Source: Segniliparus rotundus DSM 44985 (GTDB lineage Bacteria > Actinomycetota > Actinomycetes > Mycobacteriales > Mycobacteriaceae). From it: a DNA stretch of 64,000 bases. Location: positions 1,231,946-1,295,945 of the forward strand of contig NC_014168.1 in NCBI RefSeq assembly GCF_000092825.1, read 5' to 3'. The position numbers and the translations under genes were made by a program. Positions 18,236 to 30,378 of the stretch are shown piece after piece. The notes beneath the pieces are model-generated. The model searched no databases, was not told the origin of the DNA, and saw only the letters and a list, made by a program, of their open reading frames with translations. How positions within the stretch are numbered: position 1 is the stretch's first letter; each line of letters opens with the position of its first letter.

Positions 18236-18448
18236 AAGCCCAGTATGGACATCCGCGCCGCGCGCTCGGCCAAGGGCGGCGCCCTCGTTCGAACCGTCGC
18301 TCCAGCGTGCCTTGCGCGCAGAAAAGCAGGACGCGGACAATCCGGCAAAAGACGGCGGCGGTCGGGCGGAGCGAGAAAGAGCGCAAGGTCGGGGCTGCCG
18401 TGCTCCGCTCGCCTCGAAGCGTTCGACCACTGGGCTAGGATCGGCCGA

Positions 18449-18784
18449 GTGGTCAACGCGAACTGGGTGTGTCTTGCGGTGGCGATCCTCTGCGAGGTGG
18501 TCGCCACCGCGTCGCTCAAGCAGGTGGACGGGTTGCGGTACCCGTTGCCCCTCGTGCTTGTGGTCGTTGGCTACACCGCTGCGTTCTTTTTCTTGAGTTT
18601 GACGCTCAAACAGATTCCGGTCGGGGTGGCGTACGCGATCTGGTCCGCGGCGGGCACTGTGCTCATCACCATGGTCGCCTGGCTCTGGTACCGGCAGCAC
18701 CTTTCCGCTCTGACTGTCGTCGGCCTTGGGGTCACCGTCGTCGGCGTGGTGCTCGTGAACCTCGGCAGCTCCGGGGCCCATTGA
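18449..18784 (+). CDS. Small multidrug resistance (SMR/EmrE-Mmr) family transporter
   Basis: Four-helix inner-membrane proton antiporter; dimers export lipophilic cations such as quaternary ammonium compounds, or guanidinium in some subgroups. The 111-residue protein shows the essential membrane glutamate in LAVAILCEVVATASLKQ (TM1), then VGYTAAFFFLSLTLKQIPVGVAYAIW and the GVVLVNL end. The sequence is closest in style to mycobacterial Mmr. The GTG 18449 has AGGA 8 bases upstream. It is divergent from the decayed MBL gene with about 210 bp between them. Confidence 0.9.
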   Translation: MVNANWVCLAVAILCEVVATASLKQVDGLRYPLPLVLVVVGYTAAFFFLSLTLKQIPVGVAYAIWSAAGTVLITMVAWLWYRQHLSALTVVGLGVTVVGVVLVNLGSSGAH

Positions 18785-19022
18785 TCCGCCCGCTTTCCGC
18801 TGAATCACGCAAACAGCTTTTCAGGGCATGTTTTTCCCCGAACATCACGGGAAGATCACCAACGGTTCGGCCTCGCTCATGTCACGGGCGCTTAACGGTT
18901 GCCAGACTCCATGTCGGCCTCATCGCGTCGGCGGCTTCCTCTGCTTCACTAGTGGCACAGGAGTGAGCTTCTGTTGCACAAGTTCATTCTTGTTACTGCT
19001 GTGACCAATTGATGGAAGGAGA

Positions 19023-21980
19023 GTGGCGCGAGTTTCGGCCCGCGTCCGCCAGCGTATGAAGACATCGAAAAAAGTCGGTGGCGCTGTCGCTGCCGCCCTG
19101 TTAGCGCTCAGCTCCCCTGGGGCTGCGTTCGCCACCCCGGGGACGCCGGCGCACCAGGGCACGTTGGCCGGGAAGACCGTGTTCCTCGATCCCGGCCACC
19201 AAGCCGCGAACAACCCCGCCCAGTTGAACCGTCAGGTCCCTGATGGCCGAGGCGGCATGAAAGCGTGCCAGACCAGCGGTATGACCACCGTGACCGGCGT
19301 GCCCGAGCACACCATCACCTGGCAAGTCGCCCAGCTGGTCAAACAACAGCTGGAGCAGGCAGGCGCCCGGGTGGTGCTCTCGCGCCAAGACGACACGGGT
19401 TGGGGCGGTTGCGTGAACGAGCGCGCCGAGGCGGAGAACAACTCCGGGGCGTCGATCGGCGTCAATATCCACGCCGACTCCACTTCAACGGGCTCCGACG
19501 CCACGAAGCATGGTTTCCACATCATCGTTCCGACGCTCCCGCTGCCGGACGCCGCCGCGAACAAGGCGCAGTCCTGGGAAGGCCGCAAGGCGGCGTACTT
19601 GATGCGCGACTCGATGGTCGCCGCAGGCTTCCCGGTGAGCAACTATCTCGGCAAGAACGGGGTCGATGTGCGCTCTGACATCGCCGGAGTCAACCTCGCG
19701 CGGGTTCCTGACTTCTTGATCGAGATGGGCAACGGCTCGAACCCTCAGGAGGCGGCGCAGCTGACCAGCTCGCAAGGCCAGCAGCGCTACGCCGCCGCCC
19801 TTGCGGACGGCATCAGCCGTTACCTCTCTGGAGCCGACCCGGCCCAGTCCGCCCGCAACCAGAGCGCGTCGCGCCCTGCGGGGTCGGAGGCTGGTGTGCG
19901 TGGTGGGTATGACGTGGACTTCCTTGGTGGGGTGAAGCGGGATCCTGCTCCGCCTGCGCCGGTGTATCCGGATCCGTCTGCTGGTGGTCAGACGCCTGCG
20001 GCTCCGGTCGCGCAGACCGCGGTGCCGTCGTATCCGGGGTATCCGGGTGCTGGCGGGGGTGTTGGGATGGACCCGAACGCGGGTTATGTGGATCCGAGTT
20101 TGCCGGGCGTGCCGTTGACGCCGCCTGCTGGCGCGAGTCCGGATTGGACTCCCGGCCTTCCTGGCGGGATGGGCGGTCTGGGCCAGGTTGCTCCTGGTGG
20201 CGGCGCGAATTTGATGTCGATCGCGACGTTGGTGCCGCAGATCAAGTCGTCGGTGGAGAAGGGCGACATCGCCGGGCTCGGGACGTTGATCGCGCAGCAG
20301 GCTGGTGGTTTGATCACTTCGGAGTCGCAGGACATCGGTCAGGGCGTTGGGAGCATCGGCTCGCAGATTCAGACGGTGTTGCCGATGATGAACTCGGTCA
20401 TTCCTGGTTTGTCGAACGTGTTGCCGTCGGCGCAGGCCGCGGCGGTGGTCGAGTTGGAGAAGGAGCGCGCCGCGGGCCAGCTCCCCTACCAGAAAAACCA
20501 GGCCGGCGTGCGTGACGGGTACGACGTGGACTTCGTCGGCGGGGCAGAGCAGGAGCCCGCTCCGAACCCGCCGGTCGACCCGGCCAGCCCGGTCGCCCAA
20601 ACCGCTCCGGCCGCACAGCAGCCCTCGGTCCCCGGACTCGCGCAAAGCGACCCGAACGCGGGTTATGTCGACCCGAGCCTGCCGGGCGTGCCGTTGACGC
20701 CGCCTGCTGGCGCGAGCCCGAACTGGCAGCCGCAGATCCCTGTCGGGAACTCCGCCCCAGCCCAGCCAGCTCAGTCCAGCAGCCCGGTTGCGAGCGCGGT
20801 GGCTGTCGCTTCGATGGTCCCCCAGATCCAGCAGTCGGTGCAGAAGGGCGACGTGTCCGCGCTCGCGAACTTGATCGCGCAGCAAGCGACCGGCCTGATG
20901 GCTTCGAATTCCAACGACATCGGGCAGAGCGTGTTCGCTGTCGGCTCGCAGATGCAGAACGCGTTGCCGATGATGAACGCGATCGTGCCGGGGCTGAACA
21001 ACATGTTGCCGGAGGCTCAGGCCCAGGCTGCCAAGCAGCTTGAGCAGCAGGTGGCCGCCCAGGCGCAGACGGTCGCCAGCCAGGCTCCCGCGTTGGCGCA
21101 GCCGCCCGCTCCTGCGCAGACAGCTCCTCCTGTTCAGGAGGCTCCTGCGCAGGCCGCCCCTGCGGGGTCGGAGGCTGGTGTGCGTGGTGGGTATGACGTG
21201 GACTTCCTTGGTGGGGTGAAGCGGGATCCTGCTCCGCCTGCGCCGGTGTATCCGGATCCGTCTGCTGGTGGTCAGACGCCTGCGGCTCCGGTCGCGCAGA
21301 CCGCGGTGCCGTCGTATCCGGGGTATCCGGGTGCTGGCGGGGGTGTTGGGATGGACCCGAACGCGGGTTATGTGGATCCGAGTTTGCCGGGCGTGCCGTT
21401 GACGCCGCCTGCTGGCGCGAGTCCGGATTGGACTCCCGGCCTTCCTGGCGGGATGGGCGGTCTGGGCCAGGTTGCTCCTGGTGGCGGCGCGAATTTGATG
21501 TCGATCGCGACGTTGGTGCCGCAGATCAAGTCGTCGGTGGAGAAGGGCGACATCGCCGGGCTCGGGACGTTGATCGCGCAGCAGGCTGGTGGTTTGATCA
21601 CTTCGGAGTCGCAGGACATCGGTCAGGGCGTTGGGAGCATCGGCTCGCAGATTCAGACGGTGTTGCCGATGATGAACTCGGTCATTCCTGGTTTGTCGAA
21701 CGTGTTGCCGTCGGCGCAGGCCGCGGCGGTGGTCGAGTTGGAGAAGGAGCGCGCCGCGGGCCAGCTCCCCTACCAGAAAAACCAGGTGAAGAAGCAGGAC
21801 CCTTCCGACCCCCAGGTTCCGCCTGTTCCCCCGGCTCCTGAGGCTCCGGCCGCGCAGGCTCCTGTTGCCCCGGCTCCTGTGGCTCCGGTGCTGCCTGAGG
21901 CTCCTGCGCCGGTGATCCCCGCAGCGCCGGACGCGCCAGCGGCTCCTGCGCCAGCCGACCCGGCCCCAGCCGCGAACTAG
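19023..21980 (+). CDS. Secreted N-acetylmuramoyl-L-alanine amidase with three ~210-residue C-terminal repeats
   Basis: Amidase_3-type zinc hydrolase that cuts the amide bond between muramic acid and the stem peptide. The signal peptide (MKTSKKVGGAVAAALLALSSPGAAFA) is followed by the catalytic domain (about residues 47-265): VFLDPGHQAANN (zinc His), GVNIHADST (zinc His) and PDFLIEMGNGSN (catalytic Glu), as in mycobacterial Rv3717/Ami1, where that domain is nearly the whole protein. Here about 720 further residues follow: three tandem units, each with a GVR.GYDVDF..G head, a Pro-rich YVDPSLPGVPLTPPAGASP section and a helical MVPQI..SV.KGD...L..LIAQQA stretch, then a Pro/Ala tail. The first and third units are identical. 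GTG 19023 abuts AAGGAGA; ATG 19056 is the alternative start. Confidence 0.85.
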   Translation: MARVSARVRQRMKTSKKVGGAVAAALLALSSPGAAFATPGTPAHQGTLAGKTVFLDPGHQAANNPAQLNRQVPDGRGGMKACQTSGMTTVTGVPEHTITWQVAQLVKQQLEQAGARVVLSRQDDTGWGGCVNERAEAENNSGASIGVNIHADSTSTGSDATKHGFHIIVPTLPLPDAAANKAQSWEGRKAAYLMRDSMVAAGFPVSNYLGKNGVDVRSDIAGVNLARVPDFLIEMGNGSNPQEAAQLTSSQGQQRYAAALADGISRYLSGADPAQSARNQSASRPAGSEAGVRGGYDVDFLGGVKRDPAPPAPVYPDPSAGGQTPAAPVAQTAVPSYPGYPGAGGGVGMDPNAGYVDPSLPGVPLTPPAGASPDWTPGLPGGMGGLGQVAPGGGANLMSIATLVPQIKSSVEKGDIAGLGTLIAQQAGGLITSESQDIGQGVGSIGSQIQTVLPMMNSVIPGLSNVLPSAQAAAVVELEKERAAGQLPYQKNQAGVRDGYDVDFVGGAEQEPAPNPPVDPASPVAQTAPAAQQPSVPGLAQSDPNAGYVDPSLPGVPLTPPAGASPNWQPQIPVGNSAPAQPAQSSSPVASAVAVASMVPQIQQSVQKGDVSALANLIAQQATGLMASNSNDIGQSVFAVGSQMQNALPMMNAIVPGLNNMLPEAQAQAAKQLEQQVAAQAQTVASQAPALAQPPAPAQTAPPVQEAPAQAAPAGSEAGVRGGYDVDFLGGVKRDPAPPAPVYPDPSAGGQTPAAPVAQTAVPSYPGYPGAGGGVGMDPNAGYVDPSLPGVPLTPPAGASPDWTPGLPGGMGGLGQVAPGGGANLMSIATLVPQIKSSVEKGDIAGLGTLIAQQAGGLITSESQDIGQGVGSIGSQIQTVLPMMNSVIPGLSNVLPSAQAAAVVELEKERAAGQLPYQKNQVKKQDPSDPQVPPVPPAPEAPAAQAPVAPAPVAPVLPEAPAPVIPAAPDAPAAPAPADPAPAAN
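19874..20502 (+). repeat. Direct repeat unit A, first copy (629 bp)
   Basis: Identical by eye to 21158-21786 (offset 1284 bp) inside the amidase gene. Bases immediately outside differ (G versus C before, C versus T after), which fixes the ends. Codons here end in T or G more often than in the middle unit. Confidence 0.9.
21158..21786 (+). repeat. Direct repeat unit A, second copy (629 bp)
   Basis: Second copy of the 629-bp unit. Between the two copies (20503-21157) lies a diverged third unit encoding the same kind of segment, so the order is A-B-A. Confidence 0.9.
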
Positions 21981-22001
21981 GCGCTGAACGACCTCCGACA
22001 A

Positions 22002-22059
22002 CACAGCAGAGAAAAGCTGGCCGAAACCCGAGGGTTTCGGCCAGCTTTTCTCTGCTGTG
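22002..22059. terminator. Bidirectional terminator hairpin, 28-bp perfect stem
   Basis: Arms 22002-22029 and 22032-22059 pair perfectly with only a GA loop; the outer part reads CACAGCAGAGAAAAGCTGG on the left arm. It lies between the converging amidase and nadE genes, 21 bp and 23 bp from their stops. Confidence 0.85.
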
Positions 22060-22082
22060 CCTGTTGGGCCTGACGAGGTGCG

Positions 22083-22931
22083 TCAGGCCTGGCGGGCCGG
22101 GCCTGACGAGCGCCACCAGGAGTCGAACGGCGTCACGGGCAGCGCGCGTTTGTGCCGGGTGGCGAGGAAGATCTCCTCGATTTTCGCGCACGTCTGCTCG
22201 TCGACCGGTTTGCCTTCGAGGTAATCGTCCAACTGGGCGTAGGTGAGGCCCAGCGCTTCCTCGTCCGCCAATCCCGGCCGTTCGTCCTCAAGATCTGCGG
22301 TCGGCACTTTTTTCGTGATCGACGCGGGAGCGCCGAGATGGTGCAGCAGCTGCGCCCCTTGGCGCTTGGTGAGGCCGGTGAGCGGAGTGACGTCGACGCC
22401 GCCGTCGCCGTATTTGGTGAAGAAACCGGTCACCGCCTCTGCCGCGTGGTCGGTGCCAACGACAAGGTGGCCGAGCTGTCCTGCCAACGCGTAGTGCAGC
22501 ACCATCCGCTCTCGGGCTTTGATATTGCCTCGGACGAAGTCGCGCAGCTCGTGCTGCTCCAGAGCTTCGGCGGCGCTGGCCGCTGTCGCGTCCGCTCCGG
22601 GTTTGACGTTCGCGGCGACGATCCGGTCTGGCCGGATGAACTGCAGCGAGATCTGAGCGTCCGCCTCGTCGCTTTGGGCGCCGTACGGCAGCCGCACGGC
22701 CAAGAATTGGGCTTCTCGCCCGCCCGCGCGCAACGTTTCCGCGGCGAGTTGGGAGAGCTTGCCCGCCAGCGCGCTGTCCTGCCCGCCGCTGATCCCGAGC
22801 ACGAACCCCTTCGCCCCGCTGGCGACGAGATAATCGGCGAGGAAAGCGACTCGCCGGTCGATTTCCTCTTGCGCGTCCACGGTCGGGGAAACAGCCAGCT
22901 CGGCGATGATCGTCTCACGCAGTGTCGTCAT
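22083..22931 (-). CDS. nadE: Ammonia-dependent type NAD+ synthetase NadE
   Basis: Converts nicotinic acid adenine dinucleotide to NAD+ with ATP. The 282-residue protein has the PP-loop [52 protein letters not shown] and [22 protein letters not shown], all as in E. coli NadE (275 residues). The N-terminal nitrilase (glutaminase) domain of the long glutamine-dependent enzyme used by M. tuberculosis (about 680 residues) is absent, so ammonia, or ammonia from a separate protein, should be the nitrogen donor. It is divergent from the nucleosidase gene (41 bp). Confidence 0.93.
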   Translation of the reverse strand: MTTLRETIIAELAVSPTVDAQEEIDRRVAFLADYLVASGAKGFVLGISGGQDSALAGKLSQLAAETLRAGGREAQFLAVRLPYGAQSDEADAQISLQFIRPDRIVAANVKPGADATAASAAEALEQHELRDFVRGNIKARERMVLHYALAGQLGHLVVGTDHAAEAVTGFFTKYGDGGVDVTPLTGLTKRQGAQLLHHLGAPASITKKVPTADLEDERPGLADEEALGLTYAQLDDYLEGKPVDEQTCAKIEEIFLATRHKRALPVTPFDSWWRSSGPARQA

Positions 22932-22972
22932 GGGACCACTGTAGCCGCCGGGCTCCGTGTCATCCTGTTGGC

Positions 22973-23539
22973 ATGAAACAAGTGCTTGTGGTCTCGGCGA
23001 CCGAGGCGGAAGCGGCCGCTGTCCCCGCTGATTTGCCCGTTTTGATTTGCGGGGTCGGCAAGGTCGCCTCGGCCACCGCGCTCACCAAAGCGCTGGCCCG
23101 TTGGCCCGGCGACGAAATGCCCCTTGTGGTGAACGTGGGCACGGCAGGCGCGCTGCGGCCCGGCCTCACCGGTCTGTGGTTCCCGTCTTCGGTGTGCAAC
23201 CACGAGATGAACACGGCATTGATCGAGGCGATGGGCTTTTCGCTGCGGGCGCGCTACGAGGTGCCCGAGGGGGACGGCTCGGTTCTCGCGACCGGGGATG
23301 TGTTCGTGACCGATCCTGCGCTGCGCGACCGGCTTGCCGTCGGGGCGCATTTGGTGGACATGGAAGGCTTTGCCGTTGCGCATGTCTGCGCGGAATTCGC
23401 AGCTCCGCTGCGGATTGTCAAACATATCAGTGACGAGGCCGACGAGCGGGCTTTGAGCTGGCCTGAGCGGGTCGCCGAGTCGGCGGCCCAGCTCGGCGGC
23501 TGGCTGCGCGAGAATATCCGCGCCGATGTTCTTGGCTGA
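22973..23539 (+). CDS. Purine nucleoside phosphorylase/MTA-SAH nucleosidase family protein
   Basis: A 188-residue protein of the PNP/UDP phosphorylase superfamily: [18 protein letters not shown] (strand and first loop), [20 protein letters not shown] and [16 protein letters not shown] (the substrate-binding Met-Glu), ending [10 protein letters not shown] with the catalytic aspartate. It is shorter than MTA/SAH nucleosidases (about 230-250 residues) and than M. tuberculosis Mtn, resembling compact actinobacterial nucleosidases. Likely substrate is a purine nucleoside or S-adenosylhomocysteine-type thioether, but futalosine hydrolase is also possible. ATG 22973 begins the first strand. Confidence 0.8.
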   Translation: MKQVLVVSATEAEAAAVPADLPVLICGVGKVASATALTKALARWPGDEMPLVVNVGTAGALRPGLTGLWFPSSVCNHEMNTALIEAMGFSLRARYEVPEGDGSVLATGDVFVTDPALRDRLAVGAHLVDMEGFAVAHVCAEFAAPLRIVKHISDEADERALSWPERVAESAAQLGGWLRENIRADVLG

Positions 23540-23662
23540 CCTTGTCCCCGCGCGAGATTTCGCCAGGCGGGCCTGGCCGGCGTCCTCTCGCGGGCAGAGC
23601 GGCGTCGGGAGTCTTCGGTATGCTGCCAGGTGCACGTCGATGTGCAGGAAAGGGAACGCGTG

Positions 23663-24196
23663 ATGAAGCTGTTGGTGCTCGTTGGAAGTGTTCGGGGCGG
23701 TTCGGTGAACCGCAAGCTCGCCCAGGTCGCGGCGGACAACGCCCCAGACGGGGCGGCGGTGGAGGTCTACTCCGGGCTGGAGCTGCTGCCGCACTTCAAT
23801 CAGGATCTCGAGGACAACCCGCCGTTGCCGGACGAGGTCGTGCGGTTCAAGGACGCGGTGTCCCAGGCCGACGCTTTGCTGCTGGTGACCCCTGCGTACA
23901 ACGGAGCCCCGTCCGCGGTCCTGAAGAACGCGATCGACTGGGCCTCGCGCCCGTATGGCGACGGGCCGATCACGAACAAGCCGGTCGCGGTCATCGGCGC
24001 GGCGTTCAACCCCGAAGGGGGCGCGCAGTCCATCCGTTTCGCGAGTTCGGCGAGCGCCGTCGCGGGCGGCAACGTCGTCGAACAGACAGCCTTCGTTGCT
24101 ATCGGGGGGCTTGAGGACGGCGAGCCGTCCAAGGACCCGAAGGTCGTCGACGCTGTCAAGGCTGTTGTGGCGGCGCTGACGGCTGCCGCGGCCTAG
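23663..24196 (+). CDS. NADPH-dependent FMN reductase family flavoprotein
   Basis: A 177-residue flavodoxin-fold oxidoreductase: LVLVGSVRGGSVNRKLAQ binds the FMN phosphate, LLVTPAYNGAPSAVLKNAIDW is the family signature, and KPVAVIGAAFNPEGG follows. Such proteins reduce quinones, azo dyes, chromate or free FMN; the physiological substrate is not determinable. The ATG is directly preceded by an in-frame GTG (23660) and AGGAAAGGG lies upstream. It precedes the nrd operon by 289 bp but is probably not part of it, because regulator sites and a promoter-like stretch lie between. Confidence 0.85.
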   Translation: MKLLVLVGSVRGGSVNRKLAQVAADNAPDGAAVEVYSGLELLPHFNQDLEDNPPLPDEVVRFKDAVSQADALLLVTPAYNGAPSAVLKNAIDWASRPYGDGPITNKPVAVIGAAFNPEGGAQSIRFASSASAVAGGNVVEQTAFVAIGGLEDGEPSKDPKVVDAVKAVVAALTAAAA

Positions 24197-24390
24197 TTGC
24201 TGTCGCGAGGCGCTGCTGGCTCGGCGGCCTGGCGAGATGTGGCCGCCCCGGTCTGATCGGCGGGTCTTCGGAACACCCCGCGGGGCCTTCGGGCCAGGTT
24301 GCAATTTTTTAGCCCGGCACGACACGCCGGGGAAGACGACACGCTGGCTCTCCGCAAGCTTACGACCAGGGAATTTCAAAATTGTTATTC

Positions 24391-24404
24391 ACAACCCCTT
24401 GTGT
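24391..24404. promoter_or_regulatory. NrdR-like box 1
   Basis: ACAACCCCTTGTGT, a partly symmetric ACA...TGT element 95 bp before nrdH. NrdR sites are tandem ACAC..AT..GTGT-like boxes about three helical turns apart; a second lies 32 bp downstream. Confidence 0.55.
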
Positions 24405-24422
24405 CTGCTTGCCTTGTCGGCC

Positions 24423-24436
24423 ACAAGGTGTAGTGT
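24423..24436. promoter_or_regulatory. NrdR-like box 2
   Basis: ACAAGGTGTAGTGT, starting exactly 32 bp after box 1 (three turns of DNA) and 50 bp before the nrdH start. The pairing and spacing, more than the sequence of either site, support NrdR control of the ribonucleotide reductase operon. Confidence 0.55.
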
Positions 24437-24485
24437 TGAAGCAGTCAAAAGAACCACCCTCGATTCCTCGCCAGGAGCGCGCCCA

Positions 24486-24752
24486 ATGAGCCCCGTGAAC
24501 ACCGTCGGCACCCAGACGATCACCCTCTACACCAAGCCCGCTTGCGTGCAGTGCGACGCGACGCACCGCGCCTTCAACCGCGCGGGCATCGCCCACGAGG
24601 TGGTCGACATCTCGGCGGACGACGACGCCCGCGACTACGTGATGGCCCTCGGCTACTTGCAGGCGCCCGTGGTCGTCGCCGGCGGGGAGCACTGGTCGGG
24701 CTTCCGGCCGGATCGGATCGCCGCCTTGACCGCTGGCGCGGCAGTCGCCTGA
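24486..24752 (+). CDS. nrdH: NrdH glutaredoxin-like redoxin
   Basis: Electron donor for the class Ib ribonucleotide reductase, reduced by thioredoxin reductase. The 88-residue protein carries the CVQC active site in [18 protein letters not shown] (family CxQC) and the substrate-binding end [29 protein letters not shown] sits 8 bases before ATG 24486. It is first of the four-gene nrdH-nrdI-nrdE-nrdF unit. Confidence 0.95.
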   Translation: MSPVNTVGTQTITLYTKPACVQCDATHRAFNRAGIAHEVVDISADDDARDYVMALGYLQAPVVVAGGEHWSGFRPDRIAALTAGAAVA

Positions 24753-24781
24753 GGGGCGGCGGGGATCCGCAAGGAGCCGTG

Positions 24782-25198
24782 ATGCGTCTCGTCTACTTCT
24801 CCTCGGTTTCCGAGAACACGCACCGCTTCGTGCAAAAGCTCGGCGTGGACGCCGACAGGGTCCCGGTCGGCCCCGGCGGTCCCGCCCTGAAGGCGAGCGA
24901 GCCGTATCTGCTCCTCACGCCCACATACGGCGGCGGGCACCCCGTCCCGGGCAAGGGCGGGGGCTATGTCCCCAAACAAGTCATCAGGTTCCTGAACGAT
25001 CCGGAGAACCGGGCGCTTTTGCGCGGCGTGATCGCTGCCGGGAACACCAACTTCGGGGCCGAGTACGGCTACGCGGGGAACGTGGTCTCCAACAAATGCC
25101 AGGTGCCGTTCCTCTACCGGTTCGAGCTCATGGGCACAGACGAGGACGTGCATGCGGTGCGCCAGATCTGTGCGGCGGAGTTCGCCATCCCGGTCTGA
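24782..25198 (+). CDS. nrdI: NrdI flavodoxin-like activator of NrdF
   Basis: Small flavoprotein that supplies the oxidant for assembly of the manganese-tyrosyl radical cofactor in NrdF. The 138-residue protein has the phosphate-binding [25 protein letters not shown] and [17 protein letters not shown] motifs of the family. AAGGAG stands 5 bases before the ATG, 29 bp after nrdH. Confidence 0.95.
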   Translation: MRLVYFSSVSENTHRFVQKLGVDADRVPVGPGGPALKASEPYLLLTPTYGGGHPVPGKGGGYVPKQVIRFLNDPENRALLRGVIAAGNTNFGAEYGYAGNVVSNKCQVPFLYRFELMGTDEDVHAVRQICAAEFAIPV

Positions 25199-25251
25199 AG
25201 CCCAGTCTTGACACTCGCGACCGCCCACAAGCCTAAAAGAATGGAGCACAG

Positions 25252-28442
<3,191 letters not shown>

Positions 28443-28480
28443 GGTGGCTTGGCGCTCTTGGGCCGGTGGGGCCTCGGGCC

Positions 28481-29503
28481 ATGGCCGGGACAGCTGAGCG
28501 CCGAGGCGTGGTGAGCGGCAAATTCCTCCTGGCCGCATTGGCCGGCGCCGCTGCGACGACGGGCGCCGCGTTGCTGTGGCCCGCCAAACGCGCCACGTCG
28601 CGGGAGGACTTCGAGCCGCCGGAGCTTCTTCCTGTCGAGTCATGGGCGACGAGTTCAGACGGGGCGCGGCTGCGTGTGCTGACATACGGGCCGTCTGCCG
28701 GGGCGCCCTTGGTGTTGGCGCACGGCTGGGCCTGCGCCGCCGAAGTGTGGTTGCCGCAGGTGCGCACGCTCGCGGGAGCGTTCCGGGTGACCGTGTTCGA
28801 TCAGCGCGGCCACGGCCGCAGCGAAGCCGGTCAGGGCCGGTTCTCAACCGACGTGCTCGCAGACGATCTGGACGCGGTGCTCGCCCATGTGCTGAGGGCG
28901 GGGGAGCGGGCAGTGCTGGTCGGGCACAGCATGGGCGGGATGAGCATTCTTGCCTGGGCGGGCCGATACCCAGACCGGGTGCGTGCGCGTGCGGCCGCAG
29001 CGGTGCTGGTGGGCACGTCGGCGTACTGTCCGCCGCGTCGCTGCAACAACTTTGTCGCTGCGGTGTGCGGTCTTCCCGTCCCGTTGGGCGTGGCAGGATT
29101 GATACGCCGCTCCTGGGCCACCAGGGCAGTGGCCCGCAGTGCCGCGCTGTCTCCTGCCGCGCAAGACGCGGAGGTGGATTTCACCGCCCGGCTGGCGCTC
29201 GGCTGCCCGCCTCGCGCCAGAGGCGAATGGCAGCGGGCGCTGGTGCCGCTCGACATCCGGCCGGGGATCGGGCGTTTGGCTGTGCCGACGACCGTGGTGG
29301 TGGGCGAGGCGGATCGGCTGCTGCCGCTCGGCCATAGCCGGAAGATCGCCGAGTCCTTGGCGCAGAGCGGCTGTTTGGAGCGGTTCGTGGTGTTGCCCGG
29401 ATGTGGCCACATGGTCGGCTTGGAGGCTTCCGGCTCGCTGAACGCGATCATTCGGGGCGCCGCCGAGGCCGCGCTGCGGCGCTGTCCCCCCTCGCAAGAG
29501 TAG
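28481..29503 (+). CDS. Alpha/beta hydrolase with N-terminal membrane anchor
   Basis: A 340-residue serine hydrolase. An N-terminal hydrophobic segment (SGKFLLAALAGAAATTGAALLW) suggests membrane anchoring or export; the fold then shows LVLAHGWACAAEVW (oxyanion loop), FDQRGHGRS, the nucleophile in VLVGHSMGGMS, the acid in VVVGEADRLLP and the histidine in VLPGCGHMVGLE. Substrate unknown; esterase or lipase-like activity is expected. Starts at 28466 (GTG), 28481 (ATG) and 28511 (GTG) are all possible; none has a strong Shine-Dalgarno. Confidence 0.82.
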   Translation: MAGTAERRGVVSGKFLLAALAGAAATTGAALLWPAKRATSREDFEPPELLPVESWATSSDGARLRVLTYGPSAGAPLVLAHGWACAAEVWLPQVRTLAGAFRVTVFDQRGHGRSEAGQGRFSTDVLADDLDAVLAHVLRAGERAVLVGHSMGGMSILAWAGRYPDRVRARAAAAVLVGTSAYCPPRRCNNFVAAVCGLPVPLGVAGLIRRSWATRAVARSAALSPAAQDAEVDFTARLALGCPPRARGEWQRALVPLDIRPGIGRLAVPTTVVVGEADRLLPLGHSRKIAESLAQSGCLERFVVLPGCGHMVGLEASGSLNAIIRGAAEAALRRCPPSQE

Positions 29504-29541
29504 TGCTTCGTCTCACACTGCTGGGTGCTACGGTGCTCCTC

Positions 29542-30369
29542 ATGGGCAAACGTGTTCTTGTGACTGGCGCGGCTTCTGGTTTGGGTTTGCAGATCGCTGT
29601 GCGCTACGCGCGCGCTGGGGCCAAAGTGCTGCTCACAGATGTGGACGAAGCTGCTGGTGAAAAGGCTCGCGCACAGGCCGCAAAGCACGGCGAGGCCGTG
29701 TTCCGCCAGCTCGACGTCGCCGACCCGGACGCGTGGTCGGCGGCTGTCGCCTGGTGTGAGCGCGAATGGGGCGGCCTGGACATCCTGGTGAACAACGCCG
29801 GTGTGGCTTCGGCTGGCGAGTTCGAGCAGATCACGCCCGAGGACTGGGACTGGATCATCACGATCAACCTCAAGGGCGTCGTCTTCGGCGCCCGTGTCGC
29901 GACGGAGCTTTTCAAACGTCAGCGATCTGGCCACATCGTCAATGTCGCCTCGCTCGCCGGTCTGATGCACTTGCCGGGGATGGCTTCGTACAACGTGACG
30001 AAGGCAGGGGTGGTCTCCCTGTCGGAGACGCTGCGCCACGAGCTCAAGCCCTATGGGGTCAAGACGACCGTGGTGTGCCCGGCGTTCTTCGCCACGAATC
30101 TCACGGACCGGATGCGCAGCACTGACCCCTTTTTCACCGAGGTGACCGGGAAGTTCATGCGAGGCTCGAAGATCACGGCCGAGCAGGTCGCCGACTCGGT
30201 GTTCCAAGCTGTGCGCCGAGGCACGTTCTTGCTGGTCGTCCCTTCCGAAGCCAGGCGGACGTACCTGTTCAAGAAGCATATGCCCAGAGTCGTCGATGTT
30301 TTCATCGCGCGCGGTTGGGGACGCGCGCGCCGCAGTCTTGCCAAGAGCAGAGGCTCCGTTGCGGGCTAG
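29542..30369 (+). CDS. Short-chain dehydrogenase/reductase
   Basis: A 275-residue classical SDR: cofactor motif VLVTGAASGLGLQIAV with LLTDVD after strand 2 (Asp, so NAD+ preference is likely), NNAGVA, catalytic Ser in VNVASLAGL and YNVTK. The C-terminal part (residues about 225-275) is basic, as in actinobacterial SDRs that act on lipids or ketones. The substrate cannot be named. It lies 38 bp after the hydrolase and could be co-transcribed with it. Confidence 0.88.
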   Translation: MGKRVLVTGAASGLGLQIAVRYARAGAKVLLTDVDEAAGEKARAQAAKHGEAVFRQLDVADPDAWSAAVAWCEREWGGLDILVNNAGVASAGEFEQITPEDWDWIITINLKGVVFGARVATELFKRQRSGHIVNVASLAGLMHLPGMASYNVTKAGVVSLSETLRHELKPYGVKTTVVCPAFFATNLTDRMRSTDPFFTEVTGKFMRGSKITAEQVADSVFQAVRRGTFLLVVPSEARRTYLFKKHMPRVVDVFIARGWGRARRSLAKSRGSVAG

Positions 30370-30378
30370 ACTGCGTGC

